DNA from: Chrysochromulina parva | Taxonomy: Eukaryota; Haptophyta; Prymnesiales; Chrysochromulinaceae | Assembly: GCA_002887195.1 (NCBI GenBank) | Contig: PJAB01002057.1 | Span: 1 to 10,702 of the forward strand | Direction of reading: 5' to 3' | DNA length: 10,702 nucleotides | Shown here: positions 1 to 7,360 of the stretch, piece by piece | How the letters are laid out: the number at the start of each line of letters is the position of its first letter | Numbering within the stretch: position 1 is the first letter of the stretch | The notes under the pieces: model-generated | Seen by the model: the letters and a program-made list of their open reading frames with translations, nothing else | What the model was told of the DNA's origin: nothing | The model's database searches: none | Position numbers and translations under genes: made by a program

Positions 1-154
1 CGCGGCCTCGGAGAGCCTGTCACTGAGGAGACGTCCCCACAGGTGCGCCTCCCAAATTTGGGCATGGCGATCGTCGCGGCCTCGGAGAGCCTGTCACTGA
101 GGAGACGTCCCCACAGGTGCACCTCCCAAATTTGGCCCATGTTTCCCCACAGGT
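1..154. repeat. 74-bp tandem repeat, two copies plus a deleted third
   Basis: Positions 1-61 and 75-135 are identical except for one base (G47 versus A121), giving a period of 74 bp. A third, shortened copy follows: after CCCATG near 137-142 the sequence jumps to TCCCCACAGGTG (143-154), as if about 40 bp of the unit were deleted. Each unit contains CCCACAGGTG, which looks like a splice acceptor followed by GT. The first copy has a perfect 12-bp palindrome CCCAAATTTGGG (51-62), which is degraded in the second. On the minus strand a frame is open from an ATG at 140 to the left edge. On the plus strand a frame is open from 1 to 297. Neither resembles a protein I know. The repeat may be intronic or intergenic. 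Confidence 0.9.
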
Positions 155-749
155 GTTTCTTGGGCCGTCGATCGCATATGTCCGCACGGGCGAGGCGACA
201 CCGTCGCTTTGGCCACTCCTGCCACTGGTCGGTCGCTGGGCAGAATCCGCTCAGCGCAGCACGCGTTGAGTGGCTGAGACTGCTGCGCGCATGGTGACCT
301 GCATGGCGGCGGACATCTCATCCTCCCGCTATCCTGCGTACGTGCCTGCGCTGGCTGTGAAGATCACGTTGAGCGTGTGAATGAAGAGCATGGCTGGTTC
401 GATACCGCGGCATGGAGGCGATGGCGAGCAAGGAGCAACGTGGCTCGACCAGGTTTGATGAGAGATGTGGCTGGATCGGGTTGATGCGCACACAAAGACT
501 ATAACAGTACACACATACATGTAAGTTAATAGGTGGATAATCCCAACGGTGTATATTACGGACCTCGGACGCCTAGAAAGTGTGTCCCTTACGCGCACCG
601 TGCTGCGGGTGACCTGACTCCGTCGGACTGTATCTGTTCAAGAACGCGAGGAAGTGACTGAACCGACAGGCGCCGTGCGCGTTCTGGGCTGCACTAAAAG
701 CGTCGTGTTGAACAGAATCGATTGCGCTCGTCAATCGCTGCAGTCAATC
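155..749. other. Intergenic stretch with no supported gene
   Basis: No reading frame on either strand has recognisable protein sequence, and all open frames are short (under 100 codons). Base composition changes along it: 155-480 is GC-rich like the rest of the window. About 485-560 is distinctly AT-richer, with an ACACATACATGTAAG stretch and GTATATTA at 551-558. It presumably holds the upstream region of the TMEM19 gene. GTATATTA lies about 245 bp before the chosen start codon, too far to call a TATA box with confidence. Confidence 0.5.
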
Positions 750-788
750 GCGTCGCTCGCGCTCGCGCCCTCGCTCGCTCGCGCGCCC
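750..788. repeat. CGCTC low-complexity tract in TMEM19 leader
   Basis: An irregular run of CGCTC/GCTCG units lies just before the TMEM19 start codon. It is almost entirely C, G and T on the plus strand. Read on either strand it gives an Arg/Ala-rich peptide, which explains the misleading open frames here. It is probably part of the promoter or 5' untranslated leader. Confidence 0.6.
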
Positions 789-802
789 CTTTTGTGCGAA
801 CG

Positions 803-1810
803 ATGGCAGCGCTGACGTTGGCTTCTCTGACCTCAGCGATTGCTGCCGCTGCCGCCGCCGCCGGTGCAAAAACAAGCTCACAGCCAAAGACGTTGGGCAC
901 CTTCTACGGCTCGATCTCGCCCACGCGCGTCAGCTTTGCCTTCTTCCTCGCGCTGGCCATTTCTGTCCGTGGGTATCGGAAGGGATCGCTGAACAGAAGT
1001 GGCGCTACGCTGGCGCTCTTCGTCGGATTCATTTCGTGCGCGGCGAGCGTCAGCTTTGGCATCACCCTGATCGTATTTTTCCTCGGATCCAGCAAGGTGA
1101 CGCGTATTGGTGCCGAGAAGAAGAAGAAGATTGAGGACGGCCACCAGGTCGGCGGCAACCGCAACTGGGTGCAAGTCGCCGCAAATGGCGGCTTTGGCAC
1201 CGCGGTTGCGTGGCTATTCTTGACTCGCTGGATGCCGCTCGGGCTGCCCGCCGAGCTGCCGCTCGACAACGCGCGCCACCCTGTAGAGACGTGGCTGCAG
1301 CTCGCCTATGTGTGCCACTATGCCGCGTGCAACGCCGACACGTGGGCGTCGGAGCTCGGCGTGCTGAGTACGGTAAAGCCCCGGCTGATCACTGCGCCGT
1401 GGCGGGAGGTGCCCACGGGCACGAACGGTGGCGTCACCGTCGCTGGCACGGCTGCGAGCGCCGCGGGCGGCCTCGTCATTGGCCTCACATTTTGGCTCGT
1501 GGGCCTTGTCATGCGCACGAGCTGGTTTCTCTCGCCTAGGCTGCTGACCGAGGCGCCGCCGCAGTGGCCGGTGGTGTTCGTCGGCGGCGCGGCGGGCTTG
1601 CTGGGCTCGATGATCGACTCGTTGCTCGGCGCGACCCTGCAGTACTCAGGCTGGTGTTCGAAAAAGAAGCTCGTCGTCGAGGAGCCGTCGGACACGTCGA
1701 CGAGGATTTCGGGATGGGACGTACTCAGTAACCACCAAGTCAACTTCTTTGCGGCCGCGTTCACGGGGTGGATTGGCGCACGCACAGCCCGGCGGGTCCT
1801 CTTCTACTAA
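803..1810 (+). CDS. TMEM19: TMEM19 / DUF92 family multi-pass membrane protein
   Basis: This is a 335-residue protein of the DUF92 family, very close to the usual length of TMEM19 (about 336). Family hallmarks are present in order: SLNRSG (62-67); GSSKVTRIGAEKKKKIE (95-111) and NRNWVQV (119-125); CNADTWASELG (176-186); PRLIT...VPTGTNGGVT (193-212); LLGSMIDSLLGATLQYSG (266-283); and LSNHQVNFF (308-316). Hydrophobic segments near 43-56, 66-95, 122-142, 208-235 and 253-275 predict a multi-pass integral membrane protein. ATG 803 (context ACGATGG) is the first ATG of the frame; further upstream only a TTG at 722 could start it. The first 20 residues are Ala-rich and hydrophobic and could be a signal or transit sequence. 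Known family members include animal TMEM19 and plant PGR; the phytyl-phosphate kinase VTE6 is a more distant relative. The KVTRIGAEKKKKIE segment fits TMEM19/PGR better than VTE6. The biochemical role of TMEM19 itself is not settled, so none is assigned. No intron is needed. Confidence 0.93.
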   Translation: MAALTLASLTSAIAAAAAAAGAKTSSQPKTLGTFYGSISPTRVSFAFFLALAISVRGYRKGSLNRSGATLALFVGFISCAASVSFGITLIVFFLGSSKVTRIGAEKKKKIEDGHQVGGNRNWVQVAANGGFGTAVAWLFLTRWMPLGLPAELPLDNARHPVETWLQLAYVCHYAACNADTWASELGVLSTVKPRLITAPWREVPTGTNGGVTVAGTAASAAGGLVIGLTFWLVGLVMRTSWFLSPRLLTEAPPQWPVVFVGGAAGLLGSMIDSLLGATLQYSGWCSKKKLVVEEPSDTSTRISGWDVLSNHQVNFFAAAFTGWIGARTARRVLFY

Positions 1811-2415
1811 GTTGGAGAGGCGGGCAACGGTCGCACGGGAGCATACCGCACGACCTCGATGGCCAGCTGGAGCCTCAGCCTCTCGTAGTCACGTCGTCAC
1901 TCGCGTGAGGTGAGAGGTGAGTACACGGAGCTGGGAGCTGCGTGTAGAAACGAACATATCCTGACACACATCCCCATTGTCATCGTGAGTTGTCTGCGAG
2001 GAGCGGAGACGAGAGAGTGAGCGAGTCTTGAGGTCTCTATCGTGTATTCTGTCATTGTATTCTGTGGGGTGGAACGAGACAAAGCTATCAATGTTAAACC
2101 GGAACCGTATCCTCCGTATCGGCTCGCGTGTACCAGAAATGAGGCCTCTGAGTACTGATAAAGACAAAGATGTTCAACCGTATGTACCGGTCCGGTAGTT
2201 TGTACGATATTTACACACAGGTTTACACACCGCGTCTCAAAAAAAATGAGAGGCGACCATGTGTTGCGTAAACGTTTACATCGCACGCTTGGGCGCTGAG
2301 CATGCATCGACCATCGTCGGTCGGATGGTGCGTCGCTTGCTCGCGATTCGCACTTTCAGCCAGCTGCTCCGAGCCGAGGAGCGAGGACCTCGCACCCGCC
2401 CGCGCCGCGGGGGAT
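1811..2415. other. Convergent 3' intergenic region
   Basis: This region lies between the 3' ends of TMEM19 (+) and the NACHT-LRR gene (-), so it should contain both 3' untranslated regions and polyadenylation sites. No gene is supported. It is clearly AT-richer than the coding DNA, especially 1960-2290. It contains small direct repeats: TGTATTCTGT at 2043-2052 and 2056-2065, and TTTACACAC at 2210-2218 and 2222-2230. A hairpin and a palindrome near 2232-2279 are listed separately. No canonical AATAAA is seen on the plus strand just after the TMEM19 stop. Confidence 0.7.
2232..2279. repeat. Hairpin with poly-A loop and adjacent 12-bp palindrome
   Basis: GCGTCTCA (2232-2239) and TGAGAGGC (2247-2254) pair as an 8-bp stem with one mismatch around a loop of seven A. 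A perfect 12-bp palindrome, GTAAACGTTTAC, follows at 2268-2279. Both sit in the AT-rich gap between two convergent genes, about 140-190 bp past the NACHT-LRR stop codon on that gene's strand. A role in 3'-end formation is possible but is only an inference. Confidence 0.45.
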
Positions 2416-5400
2416 TCAGACGTCGATGGTGACGTTGTACTGGATCGCCGCTTGACGCAGCGCCGCCTTGCCCATCTCGTTGATCATGTTGTCCTGCGCA
2501 CCGATGTACTTGATCGACTTGTTGTGCGGCAGCATCTCAATGATTGTCTTCGCTCCCTCGTAACCGATTTGGTTGGCGAGGAGGAACACGCGGTCCACGG
2601 AGGTGTTGATCTTGAGCGCATCAGCGAGGGCCTTCATGCCCTCAGCATGGATGGCACAGAAGCGCAAGTCGAGGTCGCGCACGTCGTCATTCGTCTTGAG
2701 CATCTCGGCGATGTAGGCCATGCCCTCTGCCTTGAGCGGGTTGCGCTCCAGCCCGAGCTCGAGGAGCACGGGTCTACAGTTTGTGATGAGCCTCGCGATG
2801 AGCGAGGCCGAGAGTGGCCCGAGGCGACGAGACGAGAGGTCGATGAGCTCCTTGGGCTTAAAGCCTTTGAGCTGCAAGACGGGCACCCCATGCGAGTTCG
2901 AGCCCGCGAGGGACTCAAGCACGAGTGTGTCAAGCGTGATGTTGCTCGTCACGCCCTCGTAGAGCGCGTTGATACCCTTGACGTCGATGCGCTCGTTGCC
3001 CGACAGCCGCATCATGCTCAGCTTCGAGTTGAACGTCAGGGCTCTCGCGAGCTCGGCAACACCGTTATTGTCGAGCTCGTTGCCATGCAGATCGATGGAC
3101 ACGACCGTCCGATTGAAGCGCAGAAACTGGCGGAGAGCCTGGCAGCTCTTGATGCCGAGCTTGTTCTTGACGAAGTTGAGCTCGACCATCTCTGGACCTG
3201 CGTTTAGCGCGATCGCCCAGACCAGGTTCACGCCAAGGACGTCAGCAAGGCCCTCGCCCGAGCACCCGGCAACCGCCACCGTCGACAGCGCCCTATAGCT
3301 ACCGAGCGAGGCGATCTTTTGCGTCACATCGAGCATGGCGTCGTCGTCGGGCACGGCTATCTTTGCCGCGCGTAGCTGCTCGAGGGTCACATCGGCTCCG
3401 GGCCCTGCGACGAGCTCGAGAGCGAGGCCGGCTTGCGCACACTCCTTGAGGGCCGCAAAGGTCGGTGATCCGACGCCAAGGCTACCAAGAATCTCCTTGG
3501 CTGAGTAGCCGATCGTCTCCAGCTCTGCGGTCGTGTACTTGGAATCGCGCAGGTCCATGGCGCTGAATCCAGCGAGCATGAGATGCTTGGCCATCTCATC
3601 AGGGAAGGCGGACGCGCTCTTGCCGCCCTGTTTGAACACGCTGGCAAGCGTCTCATCGGCCGACGCGGAAACACAGATGCGCGAGGCGTCTGAGCTTGGC
3701 GGCACCATCTGCACGCTCGCGAAAGTGCTCGGCTCGAGCATGCCACCGCAGCAGTTGCGCAGGGTCGCGGCGACGAGGATGGCGTCCACGTCGCTCATGC
3801 TGCTGATCTGCGCCGCATGGACGGCGCCGCAGAAGCGCAGTTTCTTGCGGTTTGCGGCCGCGGAGACCAGCATGACGGCAGCCTCCACGCCAATGCGCGC
3901 GGGCAATCCAAAATCGAGATTGGTCAAGTTGGGGAGCTCTGAGGCGTCGGCAAGCAGCGCAGCAAGCGACGCAACGCCCGCCGACGTCTTCTCGCTAAAG
4001 TCGATGTTGCCGGCAAAGGGCAGCGTGAGCTCCCTGAGCGCGGCCTGGCCGCGCAGCGGCTCCCAGTTGAGGGCGATGAGTACCTTGATTTGGTGCTCGG
4101 TCACGCGGAGCTCCATTAGACCCTTTCCGAGGCGCTGTGACACGGCGTTGCCGATCGTGGTGCCGCAGATGGTGAAGCAGTTGAGCATCCAGCGGTCGTT
4201 AAGCACATGCAACGCGCCGCGCTCCCAGACGGACTGCGCCTTCAAGGCCAAGTGCTCAGGAATGAGTTCATCGCTCAGTCGCGCGGGCGTCCAGCACAGG
4301 CCCTCCGCGAAGAAAGACTCCTGGAAGGAGAGATGCTTGAATTGGTACTTGGTGAGTGGATCGGTCGTCTTTCTGGTCGCTTCGGCCACGCTCAAGCCCA
4401 CATCGAGTGTCTTGATGAGCGGCACGCCGGCCTCTTCGATCTCGAGCCGCTGCCACATGGCGAGGCCCGCATCATCGCCCTCGAGCACAAGCTTCACGTC
4501 GAGGCTCGTGAACTCGCGCCGCTGCACCAGGTGGTTGGTCATCGCAATCTTGGCGAGCATCAGCCCGCAGGTGACGTACTCGGCGTGGTCGGTGAAGCGG
4601 CGCTTCATCGACGCGCGCACCGCCGCAGTGTACAAGTGGAGCCGGGATGTCGGCAACGAGCCCGAGCCATAGGCAGCAATGTGCTCCAGGCAAAGCACGT
4701 ACATCGAGAGCATCACGGGGACAGCGCTCGCCAGCTCAAAAAATTCCATCGTGTTTGCGAACACCGCAGGTGCGTCTGCCTTCGCGACGCCGCTCTTGAG
4801 CAGGTTGGAGTAGATGGCGTCGTACGACCCGCCGCCCAGTTCCCTCATCACGGCGAAAACCTCCTCGGACTCCTTACCCGCCGCCCGCGCCGCCTTGCCG
4901 ATCTTGACCAGTACGATGAGGTGGTCGTACTCCTTGCTGTTCTTGAGCTGGAACGCGACCGCCTGCTTCTGCTGCTCGTCGCTGAGCGGCGCCAAGTCCA
5001 TTGTGATGAACTTGCCATACCTTTCGAGCCGCACGCCCTCGGGGCGCGACGAGGCGACCATGCGAATGCCCATCGGGTTGAGGCCGTCAACGATGAGATT
5101 CTCGATTTTTGCCTTGAGGCCGGCTGCCTCGTCGACGCCGTCGATGCAGAGCACGAGAGCGCGCGCCTCGTACGCCTGGAGCAGCAAGTCCCTGGTCTGG
5201 CCTGTAAACTCAACGTTGATGTACGCGGAGAGCAGGTCGCTCTCTTGCGAATTGAGGGTGCCCCGCTTCATGTACGACGCGAGGCGCTGCACGCTGAGCA
5301 GCATCGGAACCAGCGCGATGCCCACATCAGTTTTCGATTTCGACTGGAGGCGCTTTGCCACCAAGCGCGTCAACTGCTGCAGTGAGACCGTCTTGCCCGT

Positions 5401-6219
5401 CCCAGGGCCGGCACGCACGAGCACGCCCTGGGCGCCATGCATGCCCTGCGCGCGCTTGGACGATGACTTGGTGAGGTGCTCCGTCAGGTCCTCCATGCTC
5501 GAAATGCCCGCCCAGGCTGTGCCCTCAGACTTCTTATCGGTCAGCACGGTGATGTAGATGAGTTGATCGTCGCAGTTGAGGCGGTTGCCGGTGATGGCAT
5601 CCTCGATGAGCGAAAACTGTTCGACGACCTCCTGCAAGTACATGGCACGCACCTTGTTGTACTTCGCCACGGACTCAAAGCGCTGCTTCGCGTGGTTGAA
5701 CTTGTTCAGGTCGATGAGAGTCTTGCCCGGCTGCCTCGCGACAGTCACCTGGTGCGTGCTGCCGCTTCCGACCCGCTTCACGACGGTCGCGTCGACGACA
5801 CTCTGCGAATCCTTGGTGACCATAAAAAGGCGCTCGCCCGGCTCATACTTTGGGATTTCGGCCAAGCGCCCCTCGACCTTACGGTTGCCGATGTGCACGT
5901 CGATGGCGCTGCCAATCTTCTTGGGCAGCTTCATGACGAAAGCATTGAAATCTTCGGCGGCGGCATCATCGTCGCGATTGGCCGCGTCTTCTGTGTACGC
6001 GGTGAAGTCTTCGAAGGTCGCGCTCGCCGCGGGGCGCTTGAGCACGACCTTGATCACCTCGCCGCCATTGTCTGCGAAAAGTTCGTACTCGTTTTTGTTC
6101 TCCAACTTCTTTCCGACCTTGTACGACGACCAGCCGTCACCCGCCGGGATCTCCACTCGCACGGGCACACCCTTGCGGATCATGAACGGGTCCTCGGGGG
6201 AGCTCAGCCCGCACCCCAT
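2416..6219 (-). CDS. NACHT-LRR (NLR-like) STAND NTPase, MGC-anchored
   Basis: Single-exon gene, 1267 residues from the chosen start. The protein begins MGCGLSS, a motif of the kind used for N-myristoylation (Gly2) and palmitoylation (Cys3), so it is probably membrane-attached. Residues 15-150 hold two similar beta-rich stretches (about 15-62 and 103-150) ending LKRP and VKRV, not recognised as a known domain. A helical linker follows. The NACHT domain has Walker A (AGPGTGKT, 270-277), Walker B with the NACHT-type DGVDE (360-364) and a sensor ASSRP (389-393). The FKHLSFQESFFA segment (627-638) is typical of the end of the NLR helical region. Residues 882-911 hold three copies of a ten-residue repeat. 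Ribonuclease-inhibitor-type leucine-rich repeats run from about 1000 to 1260. NLR proteins with this order are innate immune sensors or signal-transducing STAND ATPases in animals and fungi; the ligand here is unknown. The ATG at 6219 (GGGATGG) is preferred for the lipidation motif. An ATG at 6405 would add 62 residues and hide it; GTG 6594 is unlikely. Confidence 0.87.
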   Translation of the reverse strand: MGCGLSSPEDPFMIRKGVPVRVEIPAGDGWSSYKVGKKLENKNEYELFADNGGEVIKVVLKRPAASATFEDFTAYTEDAANRDDDAAAEDFNAFVMKLPKKIGSAIDVHIGNRKVEGRLAEIPKYEPGERLFMVTKDSQSVVDATVVKRVGSGSTHQVTVARQPGKTLIDLNKFNHAKQRFESVAKYNKVRAMYLQEVVEQFSLIEDAITGNRLNCDDQLIYITVLTDKKSEGTAWAGISSMEDLTEHLTKSSSKRAQGMHGAQGVLVRAGPGTGKTVSLQQLTRLVAKRLQSKSKTDVGIALVPMLLSVQRLASYMKRGTLNSQESDLLSAYINVEFTGQTRDLLLQAYEARALVLCIDGVDEAAGLKAKIENLIVDGLNPMGIRMVASSRPEGVRLERYGKFITMDLAPLSDEQQKQAVAFQLKNSKEYDHLIVLVKIGKAARAAGKESEEVFAVMRELGGGSYDAIYSNLLKSGVAKADAPAVFANTMEFFELASAVPVMLSMYVLCLEHIAAYGSGSLPTSRLHLYTAAVRASMKRRFTDHAEYVTCGLMLAKIAMTNHLVQRREFTSLDVKLVLEGDDAGLAMWQRLEIEEAGVPLIKTLDVGLSVAEATRKTTDPLTKYQFKHLSFQESFFAEGLCWTPARLSDELIPEHLALKAQSVWERGALHVLNDRWMLNCFTICGTTIGNAVSQRLGKGLMELRVTEHQIKVLIALNWEPLRGQAALRELTLPFAGNIDFSEKTSAGVASLAALLADASELPNLTNLDFGLPARIGVEAAVMLVSAAANRKKLRFCGAVHAAQISSMSDVDAILVAATLRNCCGGMLEPSTFASVQMVPPSSDASRICVSASADETLASVFKQGGKSASAFPDEMAKHLMLAGFSAMDLRDSKYTTAELETIGYSAKEILGSLGVGSPTFAALKECAQAGLALELVAGPGADVTLEQLRAAKIAVPDDDAMLDVTQKIASLGSYRALSTVAVAGCSGEGLADVLGVNLVWAIALNAGPEMVELNFVKNKLGIKSCQALRQFLRFNRTVVSIDLHGNELDNNGVAELARALTFNSKLSMMRLSGNERIDVKGINALYEGVTSNITLDTLVLESLAGSNSHGVPVLQLKGFKPKELIDLSSRRLGPLSASLIARLITNCRPVLLELGLERNPLKAEGMAYIAEMLKTNDDVRDLDLRFCAIHAEGMKALADALKINTSVDRVFLLANQIGYEGAKTIIEMLPHNKSIKYIGAQDNMINEMGKAALRQAAIQYNVTIDV

Positions 6220-6475
6220 CCCGGCGAGCGAGCGGACGAGCGCGCCGAATGGAAGCACAGTAGCCTCTATCCACGCTGTGCGCGCCAACCACTTACAAAC
6301 TTTCAACCTTAAGTTTTCGTACCTTCCCAGTTCCAAAACACCGGGAGGAGCCGGGATACACACGGGACGGACGCACAGATCACACAGATCTTCTCGTGAC
6401 GCCATAGTGTGGAATGCGAAATGCAAACGGCGTTCGTGACGGCGCTCTGACGACGAAGAGGCCTGCGCCGCGAAC
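6220..6475. promoter_or_regulatory. Divergent promoter region (NACHT-LRR / prefoldin 3)
   Basis: This is the only DNA between the start of the NACHT-LRR gene (reading left) and the start of prefoldin 3 (reading right), so both promoters and both 5' leaders must lie here. It contains an AT-richer pocket around 6291-6345 and a direct repeat CACAGATC at 6374-6381 and 6383-6390. No TATA box or known element is recognised. The minus-strand frame stays open to 6405 and beyond, so part of this could be coding if the upstream ATG at 6405 is used. On the plus strand, an ATG at 6414 is out of frame with prefoldin and would be an upstream ORF if included in the transcript. Confidence 0.6.
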
Positions 6476-7179
6476 ATGGCGGCCCCCTTCACTGCGGAGG
6501 ATGCTGAGGCCTCGACGAAAGAGGCCATGCCGACGGCTGTATTCATTGTGCGCTCGCGCGCCTGCCATGATGCCGACTCCCCAAGTCGCTGCACGCTATG
6601 CCGAGCTTTGCCGACCGTCGCGGCTCCCGCCTTTCCTCTCGTTGCTTGCAGGAGGACATCGAGGCTTACATGAAGAAGGAGGGCGACCCTGGGACGGCGC
6701 TCGACAAGTTACAGAAGCTCTACCAGGTCTTCAAATTCATCGAGCAGCGGCTCACGCAGAAGAAGAACAAACTCAAGATGAAGAAGCCTGAGATTGAGAA
6801 GACGTATGCAGCACTATGCGCAATGGAGGAGCAGGCGAAGAAGGGCGAGCCGCTCGTGATGCACTACGAGCTGGCGCAGTCGGTGAGCGCGAAGGCCATC
6901 GTCAACGTGCATGAGAGCGACAAGGTTTGCCTCTGGTTGGGCGCGAACGTCATGCTCGAGTACCCGCGCGCTGAGGCGATCGCTCTGCTTGCGCAGCAGC
7001 TCGCAGACTGTAAAAAGGCGCTCGCGACGACGATCGATGACATGGGCTTCCTGCGCGACCAGATCACCACGACCGAGGTCAACATGGCGCGTGTCTTCAA
7101 CTGGGACGTTAAGGATCGGCGGATCAAGAAGGAGAAGGAGGAGAAGATTGCACGCGGCGAGGCGGTCGACGTCGAATGA
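6476..7179 (+). CDS. PFD3: Prefoldin subunit 3 (VBP1/PAC10 family), two exons
   Basis: This is an alpha-type subunit of the hexameric prefoldin chaperone, which holds unfolded actin and tubulin and hands them to the cytosolic chaperonin CCT. Exon 1 is 6476-6547 (24 codons) and exon 2 is 6652-7179, giving a 199-residue protein, close to the usual 185-200. The join reads AMPTAVFI-EDIEAYMKKEG, which restores the family N-terminus (IPxAxFVEDV); without exon 1 this motif is missing. The diagnostic core DKVCLWLGANVMLEY is present, followed by a helix and FLRDQITTTEVNMARVFNWDVK. Two long coiled-coil helices flank a beta-hairpin region, as in alpha prefoldins. ATG 6476 follows CGAAC and has G at +4. 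A shorter start at 6598 lies inside the intron and would give an unrelated N-terminus. The gene is transcribed divergently from the NACHT-LRR gene. It is a housekeeping gene with no sign of damage. Confidence 0.95.
6548..6651 (+). other. Intron of prefoldin 3 (104 nt, phase 0)
   Basis: The donor is ATT|GTGCGC at 6548. The acceptor is a pyrimidine-rich run ending GTTGCTTGCAG|GAG at 6651. A TGCCGAC near 6610 is a possible branch site. The intron lies exactly between codons and inside the conserved FVEDV motif of prefoldin 3. Retention would keep the frame open only a short way. There is no repeat of the intron's first bases at the start of exon 2, unlike the intron of the next gene. Confidence 0.9.
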
Positions 7180-7360
7180 GGCGTGGAATGGGGGGCGGTT
7201 GCGTTGCGAAAGAGCACCCCTCCTTCGCGCGTTAGGTCCTATTTCACCTTCAAAATCTATTCACATTCACATGCATTCATACAATGACGGCAGGTTCGCA
7301 AACCGTCAGACCTGTCCGGAAAGGAGCGCTGAGCGCTCTCCTCCCCTTGCCCGACCGGCC
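7180..7360. other. Intergenic region with two hairpins before ARM gene
   Basis: Spacer between the prefoldin stop and the ARM-repeat start. The middle is AT-richer (about 7235-7290, with CATTCACATGCATTCAT). TGACGG (7285-7290) pairs with CCGTCA (7303-7308). GAGCGC (7324-7329) pairs with GCGCTC (7333-7338) around a TGA loop, about 23 bp before the start codon. These could be leader RNA structures of the ARM gene. An in-frame ATG at 7271 is an alternative start, 30 residues upstream. Confidence 0.5.

Noticed and set aside
43..297. 84-codon plus-strand frame over the left-edge repeat
   Set aside because: The 74-bp repeat is not a multiple of three, so the frame reads the two copies differently. 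No conserved sequence is seen.
722..802. TTG upstream start for TMEM19
   Set aside because: A non-ATG start is not expected in a nuclear gene. The added residues are Arg/Ala low complexity from the CGCTC tract, while ATG 803 gives the normal family length.
2302..3207. Plus-strand open frame of 301 codons opposite the LRR region
   Set aside because: It is antisense to clear LRR coding sequence, is rich in Arg, Val, Asp and Glu with no motif, and is explained by GC-rich codons on the other strand.
3533..4672. Plus-strand open frame of 379 codons antisense to the NACHT-LRR gene
   Set aside because: Ser/Arg/Ala-rich composition with no domain; a shadow of the real gene, which has unmistakable motifs.
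4207..5385. Plus-strand open frame of 392 codons antisense to the NACHT domain
   Set aside because: It lies opposite Walker B and the sensor (Walker A is just beyond its end) and has a composition typical of antisense GC-rich DNA (many Arg, His, Leu, Glu). No recognisable family.
5476..6439. Two overlapping plus-strand frames (278 and 287 codons) upstream of prefoldin
   Set aside because: They overlap each other and the NACHT-LRR N-terminal coding region, with no protein-family features.
6220..6594. GTG start at 6594 for the NACHT-LRR protein
   Set aside because: A GTG start is not expected, and that extension would overlap prefoldin exon 1 and its intron on the opposite strand. ATG 6219 or 6405 are better.
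6911..7360. Extension of the ARM reading frame back to 6911
   Set aside because: It overlaps the prefoldin coding region in another frame and encodes an Arg/Ser-rich shadow peptide; real ARM sequence begins only after 7361.
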